This document shows positions 6,745 through 9,768 of a DNA stretch of 9,768 nucleotides, in pieces. The position numbers were made by a program, and so were the translations under genes. Origin of the DNA: Archaeoglobaceae archaeon (lineage in GTDB: Archaea; Halobacteriota; Archaeoglobi; Archaeoglobales; JdFR-42); the NCBI GenBank assembly GCA_015523685.1, contig WAJW01000031.1, positions 1 through 9,768 on the forward strand. Direction: 5' to 3'. The number at the start of each line of letters is the position of its first letter. Position 1 is the stretch's first letter. Under the pieces are notes generated by a model. It had not been told where the DNA came from. It was given only the letters and a program-made list of their open reading frames with translations, and did not search any database.

Positions 6745-7353
6745 TTATCCTGATTGCCCTTTTCTTAAGGCATCTATAACCTCTTCGGATGTCATAACTC
6801 TGCCGAACACACGGCTTATTATTCTCAGAGATGCTTTCTGGTCCTCCTCTGAATCAAAAGCAGCAGTACAATCGCTCAGAACGATTATATCAAAATCTCT
6901 GGCATGAGCGTCTCTTGCCGTTGACTCAACACAAACGTTTGTTGCGCATCCCGTAAGGATGAGAGTTTCGACACCGAGCCTTCGGAGCAATCTTTCAAGA
7001 ATGGTTCCGTAAAAGGCACTGTAACGCTGTTTCTCAATCACAATGTCCCCTTCCCGGGGCTTCAATTCCTCAACTATTTCCACACCCCATGAGCCCTTTT
7101 GTGTTGCTCCCAGTTCCCTGCTGAGCTCATGTCTGGGTGCGTCGAGATAGTCCGGGCGATATGCCACCTTTGTGTAGATGATGTGTGAACCGGCCTTCCT
7201 GGCCACTTCAAGAAGTTTCTTTGTGGGTTCAACGGTTGATTCTGCATTATAGCATTTTAATTTCCCCTCAGGATGAACAAACTCGTTCTGCATATCGATA
7301 ACAAGAACAGCGGTTTTTTTGGGATCGATATCGAGTTTATCGTGTTCTATCAT
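6745..7353 (-). CDS. Cysteine hydrolase of the isochorismatase superfamily (amidase-like)
   Basis: 202 residues, full length for the family. The superfamily's catalytic triad is visible: Asp20 in LVIDMQNEF, Lys108 in IEKQRYSAF, and nucleophile Cys141 in TGCATNVCVESTARDA, which also holds the typical cis-peptide region. A Cys nucleophile and the NVCVESTARDA motif point to amide hydrolysis (N-carbamoylsarcosine amidase, RutB-like ureidoacrylate hydrolase, maleamate or biuret hydrolase, nicotinamidase relatives) rather than true isochorismate cleavage. The exact substrate cannot be assigned. Cytosolic, no signal. It lies 51 bases after the isomerase-like gene on the same strand and is probably co-transcribed. 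No good ribosome site precedes ATG 7353. An upstream in-frame ATG at 7374 is followed after four codons by TAA (7357-7359), so 7353 is the usable start. Confidence 0.85.
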   Translation of the reverse strand: MIEHDKLDIDPKKTAVLVIDMQNEFVHPEGKLKCYNAESTVEPTKKLLEVARKAGSHIIYTKVAYRPDYLDAPRHELSRELGATQKGSWGVEIVEELKPREGDIVIEKQRYSAFYGTILERLLRRLGVETLILTGCATNVCVESTARDAHARDFDIIVLSDCTAAFDSEEDQKASLRIISRVFGRVMTSEEVIDALRKGQSG

Positions 7354-7404
7354 GATTTACTTGAGGTTGGTCATTTTACTTATCCCTTTTCCTTCGTACC
7401 GTTG

Positions 7405-8124
7405 TCAATGCCCGAAAAGCGATCCACATCCCTTTACTTCTCCTCTGAAGCCAAGTTGTCTAAGGCAATGCCACATCAACGCCTGATTGCTCGTAACGGT
7501 GTGGACGTTCAATTCACATTCAATCTCTGGAATTGCCTGAATTGCCGGGACTCCTGAACAGCTTATGAAGACCGTGTCAAATTCAGGGCCGGAGAATTCC
7601 ACGGCTTTTTTCACCCATATCTCTGGATTTACACAGCCCTGAAGCACGGGATCATCCAGACCAAGGCAGAAATCCCCTACAACATCGAATCCCATCGATT
7701 CAAGAAATCTCCTTTCAAGTTCGTTCATCTCTCTTCTGTATGGTGTCAGGAGGAGTATTTTTTCAGATTTCAGGGTGTTAAGTGCCTTCAGAACGGATTG
7801 TGTTGTGTTTATTGCCCTTATACCCGTTGAATCCTCAATTTCCGAGTTAATCATGTCAATGGTTTCCTCCCCCTCAATGAGACCTGCCAGGGTGCAGTTA
7901 AAGCATATTATGTCCACTTCGGCGGTGGCAAGCAGTTCCGATGCGTGCTTCAATCTGCCAAGGAGACCTTTCAGACCATCCCTGTCAGCTCTCTTCATTA
8001 ATATCCTTGTTGTCAGAAGGGAATATCCCTCGGGCAGAACTTTATGAATCTCCCTTTCAGCTACGGTTCCTGAAGATGGATATATGTGGCCTATCTTCCC
8101 GAGATAACCGAAATAATCCCGCAT
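7405..8124 (-). CDS. Asp/Glu racemase-superfamily enzyme, maleate isomerase/arylmalonate decarboxylase-like
   Basis: 239 residues, normal for this branch. The N-terminus GKIGHIYPSSGTVAE (9-23) matches the maleate isomerase type (IG-x-I-x-PSS). The two catalytic cysteines of the superfamily are in place: Cys77 in CFNCTLAG and Cys189 in FISCSGVPA. Members interconvert or decarboxylate small carboxylates through these cysteines: maleate to fumarate, hydantoin or Asp/Glu racemisation, arylmalonate decarboxylation. With the adjacent amidase-like gene the pair resembles maleamate amidase plus maleate isomerase from nicotinate breakdown, but a hydantoin racemase with a carbamoyl hydrolase would give the same picture. 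ATG 8124 lacks a ribosome site and has a TATA-like element about 25 bases upstream, so the mRNA is probably leaderless. First gene of a two-gene unit. Confidence 0.75.
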   Translation of the reverse strand: MRDYFGYLGKIGHIYPSSGTVAEREIHKVLPEGYSLLTTRILMKRADRDGLKGLLGRLKHASELLATAEVDIICFNCTLAGLIEGEETIDMINSEIEDSTGIRAINTTQSVLKALNTLKSEKILLLTPYRREMNELERRFLESMGFDVVGDFCLGLDDPVLQGCVNPEIWVKKAVEFSGPEFDTVFISCSGVPAIQAIPEIECELNVHTVTSNQALMWHCLRQLGFRGEVKGCGSLFGH

Positions 8125-8144
8125 AAAAGAAAATGAGTGGGAAA

Positions 8145-8160
8145 TAAAAAATACTTTTGC
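8145..8160 (-). promoter_or_regulatory. Putative leaderless promoter of the isomerase-like gene
   Basis: Minus strand GCAAAAG (BRE-like, 8160-8154) then TATTTTTTA (8153-8145), centred about 25 bases before ATG 8124. That distance would place the transcription start at the ATG, which agrees with the absence of a Shine-Dalgarno site. It occupies the 36-base space after the SIMPL gene stop. Confidence 0.45.
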
Positions 8161-8886
8161 CTACATAAATCCGTAAACTATGCTGACCCTTGCAGATACC
8201 TTCTCTTCTCCCGGTATGACTGGAGTTGTGGCCTTCTCTGCGATTGCGGTCATTGGTCTTGGCACGGGGAGGGGATAGTAGTACTCCTGAACCTCAATTT
8301 TTACGGGATATATTGTCCCGAGACCCGCGGTTTCTGCTATTGTCTCGGCCTTCTTCTGTGCATTTTTCACGGCGATTTCAAGGGCTTGGTTGTAGAGTCT
8401 ATCGTATTTCTCTCTGGAGAAGTGGAAGTCAATCCCCTCAATACTGTTTGCACCCCTTTCGGTTGCGGTATCTATAATCTTTCCTATGAGACTGAAATCA
8501 TTTGTCCTTACTTCTATTGTATTTCTTGCCTCATATCCCACTATCCTTGGCTCCCCATTCTCCGGATATGTGTATCTGGGATATACTGAATATCCGGTCG
8601 TCTTTATGTCTTCTTCCTTGATTCCAAGAGCCTTTATGCCTTCTATCACATCGTTCATCTTTTCTGCGTTCAGGCTAACCGCATCATTTGCATTGAGGGC
8701 CTGAGTTATCACCGAAATACGGATGAGGGCTTCATCAGGCTGATCCGTGATCTCTCCATATCCGGATACATGAAGGGTTTTCGTCACATTTCCCCCGGCT
8801 GGATTCCCCTGAGTGGTGATTGCAAGAACAATGATCAGTGCTACCACTGCCAGCGCCCCACCTGCAAATGCATGAATTTTTTTCAT
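8161..8886 (-). CDS. Exported SIMPL-domain (DUF541) protein
   Basis: 241 residues from ATG 8886. This start is preferred because it places a normal signal sequence at the N-terminus: MKK, then a hydrophobic stretch (about residues 5-25, AFAGGALAVVALIIVLAIT). The open frame extends to ATG 8949 (262 residues), with a further ATG at 8925. A TATA element about 22 bases before 8949 would suit a leaderless longer form, so the start is uncertain. The mature part shows SIMPL features: an early VSGYGEITDQPDEA strand, alternating helix-strand repeats (NAEKMNDVIEGIKALGIKEEDIKTTGYSVYPRY) and a C-terminal region with Tyr/Pro-rich VQEYYYPLPVPRPM. The domain is widespread in bacterial and archaeal envelopes; its molecular role is poorly known. 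Probably anchored in or released across the cytoplasmic membrane. Divergent from nth. Confidence 0.8.
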   Translation of the reverse strand: MKKIHAFAGGALAVVALIIVLAITTQGNPAGGNVTKTLHVSGYGEITDQPDEALIRISVITQALNANDAVSLNAEKMNDVIEGIKALGIKEEDIKTTGYSVYPRYTYPENGEPRIVGYEARNTIEVRTNDFSLIGKIIDTATERGANSIEGIDFHFSREKYDRLYNQALEIAVKNAQKKAETIAETAGLGTIYPVKIEVQEYYYPLPVPRPMTAIAEKATTPVIPGEEKVSARVSIVYGFM

Positions 8887-8950
8887 AACTGTACGGTTGT
8901 TCTGAAGGAAGAAATACCTTTCCATAACTTCAATTACGTTTGAAGTCATT

Positions 8951-8976
8951 GAAAAACGATAAATATTTTTATAAAA
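8951..8976. promoter_or_regulatory. Shared AT-rich divergent promoter region of nth and the SIMPL gene
   Basis: Plus strand GAAAAACG (BRE-like, 8951-8958) is followed by ATAAATAT (8959-8966) and TTTATAAAA (8968-8976). For nth these predict transcription starts around 8985-9000. Read on the minus strand, TTTTATAAA lies about 20-28 bases before ATG 8949. One short AT-rich block probably serves both directions. Confidence 0.5.
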
Positions 8977-9009
8977 GATGCTGTGGCTTTATCTCTGGCT
9001 GTGATGCAT

Positions 9010-9663
9010 ATGAAAAGCATTCTCGATCATCTGGGCTGGGAGGAAATTCTCAGGGTAATGAGAGAGGAAGGAGAGAGGAGGAAGGCCCCTGTTCTAACCC
9101 TCAAAGGATTTCTCAAAACACCATTTCAGCATCTGATCTTTGCTGTTTTGAGTTCCAGAACGAGAGATGAACAGACCGCAAGGGTTGCCGGAAGGCTGTT
9201 CAGAGAGGTGAAAAATCCGCAAGATTTGATGGAAATTTCCGTTGAGAGGCTTGAAGAGTTGCTGTATGGGGTGGGATTTTATCGCGTTAAGGCAAGGAGG
9301 CTCAGGGCTATAGCACGTCAGCTCGTTGAAAGATATGGAGGGGAGGTTCCATCAGACTTCGGAGATTTAACCTCCCTTCAGGGGGTCGGGATTAAAACAG
9401 CAAATGTTGTTCTTGCCCATGCATTTGGAAAGGACGTCATCGGGGTGGATACACACGTTCATCGTATCTCAAACAGAATGGGGATTGTTAAAACAAAGAC
9501 TCCGGAGCAGACGGAAAAAGAGCTCATGAAGATCGTCCCCAAAGGTCTCAGGAAGAGGGTCAATTCCTCTTTCGTGGCATTCGGTCAGACAGTGTGCAGA
9601 CCTGTAAGGCCATTGTGCGATGAGTGTCCATTAAATCAGTGGTGTCCGAAAATCGGAACATAA
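9010..9663 (+). CDS. nth: Endonuclease III, DNA base-excision glycosylase/AP lyase
   Basis: 217 residues from ATG 9010. HhH-GPD fold enzyme that removes oxidised pyrimidines and cleaves abasic sites. The helix-hairpin-helix LQGVGIKTANVV (123-134) includes catalytic Lys129; catalytic Asp147 lies in GVDTHVHRISNR. The C-terminal 4Fe-4S loop is complete with Cys196, Cys203, Cys206 and Cys212 (C-x6-C-x2-C-x5-C). ATG 9010 is chosen because a partial ribosome site GTGAT (9001-9005) precedes it by four bases and the predicted transcription start is just upstream. ATG 9004 and GTG 9001 or 8983 are possible and would add at most nine residues. Monocistronic; its TAA is five bases from the end of a converging gene. 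All key residues are intact. Confidence 0.93.
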   Translation: MKSILDHLGWEEILRVMREEGERRKAPVLTLKGFLKTPFQHLIFAVLSSRTRDEQTARVAGRLFREVKNPQDLMEISVERLEELLYGVGFYRVKARRLRAIARQLVERYGGEVPSDFGDLTSLQGVGIKTANVVLAHAFGKDVIGVDTHVHRISNRMGIVKTKTPEQTEKELMKIVPKGLRKRVNSSFVAFGQTVCRPVRPLCDECPLNQWCPKIGT

Positions 9664-9668
9664 TGATT

Positions 9669-9768
9669 TCATTTTGATCTTTCCGTTACGTAATAATATT
9701 CCCCAGCCTCTTTCTGTTCCCTGTCAAGCCTGGAGCCGAGCTTATTCACCCTCGGTCTCTTCGTATCC
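9669..9768 (-). CDS. 3' end of an unrecognised minus-strand gene
   Basis: On the minus strand an open frame runs from the right edge (codons from 9767) to TGA at 9671-9669. Its last 32 residues are strongly charged: KRPRVNKLGSRLDREQKEAG, then a tyrosine run EYYYVTERSK. The codon use and the tight tail-to-tail fit with nth (five bases between stops) support a real gene. I do not recognise the family from this fragment. Confidence 0.55.
   Translation of the reverse strand, partial: DTKRPRVNKLGSRLDREQKEAGEYYYVTERSK

Overview
The window looks archaeal, most likely from a thermophilic member of the Archaeoglobi or a close relative. The evidence is Shine-Dalgarno sites of the form GAGGTGA or GGGGTGA set four bases before starts (including GTG and TTG starts), TATA-box/BRE-like promoters about 25 bases before several genes, no SD on some promoter-proximal genes (suggesting leaderless mRNAs), and U-run type terminators. 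The genus-level placement is inference; archaeal origin is the firmer part.

Layout. Bases 1-380 hold the 3' end of a plus-strand gene for a probable secreted or surface protein ending in paired amphipathic helices of a dockerin-like kind. Bases 381-1219 form a long AT-rich gap with no intact gene. It carries a T-rich terminator, two perfect palindromes, a 12-base direct repeat and a stretch that may be a decayed coding region. Bases 1220-6501, minus strand, are a five-gene peptide/nickel-type ABC importer operon in the order dppA-dppB-dppC-dppD-dppF. Bases 6745-8124, minus strand, encode a cysteine hydrolase of the isochorismatase superfamily and an Asp/Glu-racemase-superfamily enzyme resembling maleate isomerase. 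Bases 8161-8886 (minus) encode an exported SIMPL-domain protein, divergent from an endonuclease III gene (9010-9663, plus). The last 100 bases hold the 3' end of an unrecognised minus-strand gene that converges on it.

The main result is that the transporter operon is damaged in two places. The permease appears as one 622-residue open frame, but this is not a true fusion. One extra C in a CCC run (3907-3909) pushes dppB out of frame just before its end. In the other frame the normal DppB C-terminus and its own stop codon are present, and that stop overlaps the dppC start. The lipoprotein gene dppA has an in-frame TAA at 5431-5433, and a perfectly continuing solute-binding-protein sequence follows in the same frame. 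So the importer is either recently inactivated or affected by sequence errors. The two ATPase genes and dppC look intact.

Functionally, the operon would import a peptide-like or other small substrate. The neighbouring amidase-like and isomerase-like pair would suit breakdown of an amide of a small dicarboxylic acid (for example maleamate to maleate to fumarate), but the substrate cannot be read from sequence. I did not see a defence system, CRISPR array, RNA gene or intact mobile element.
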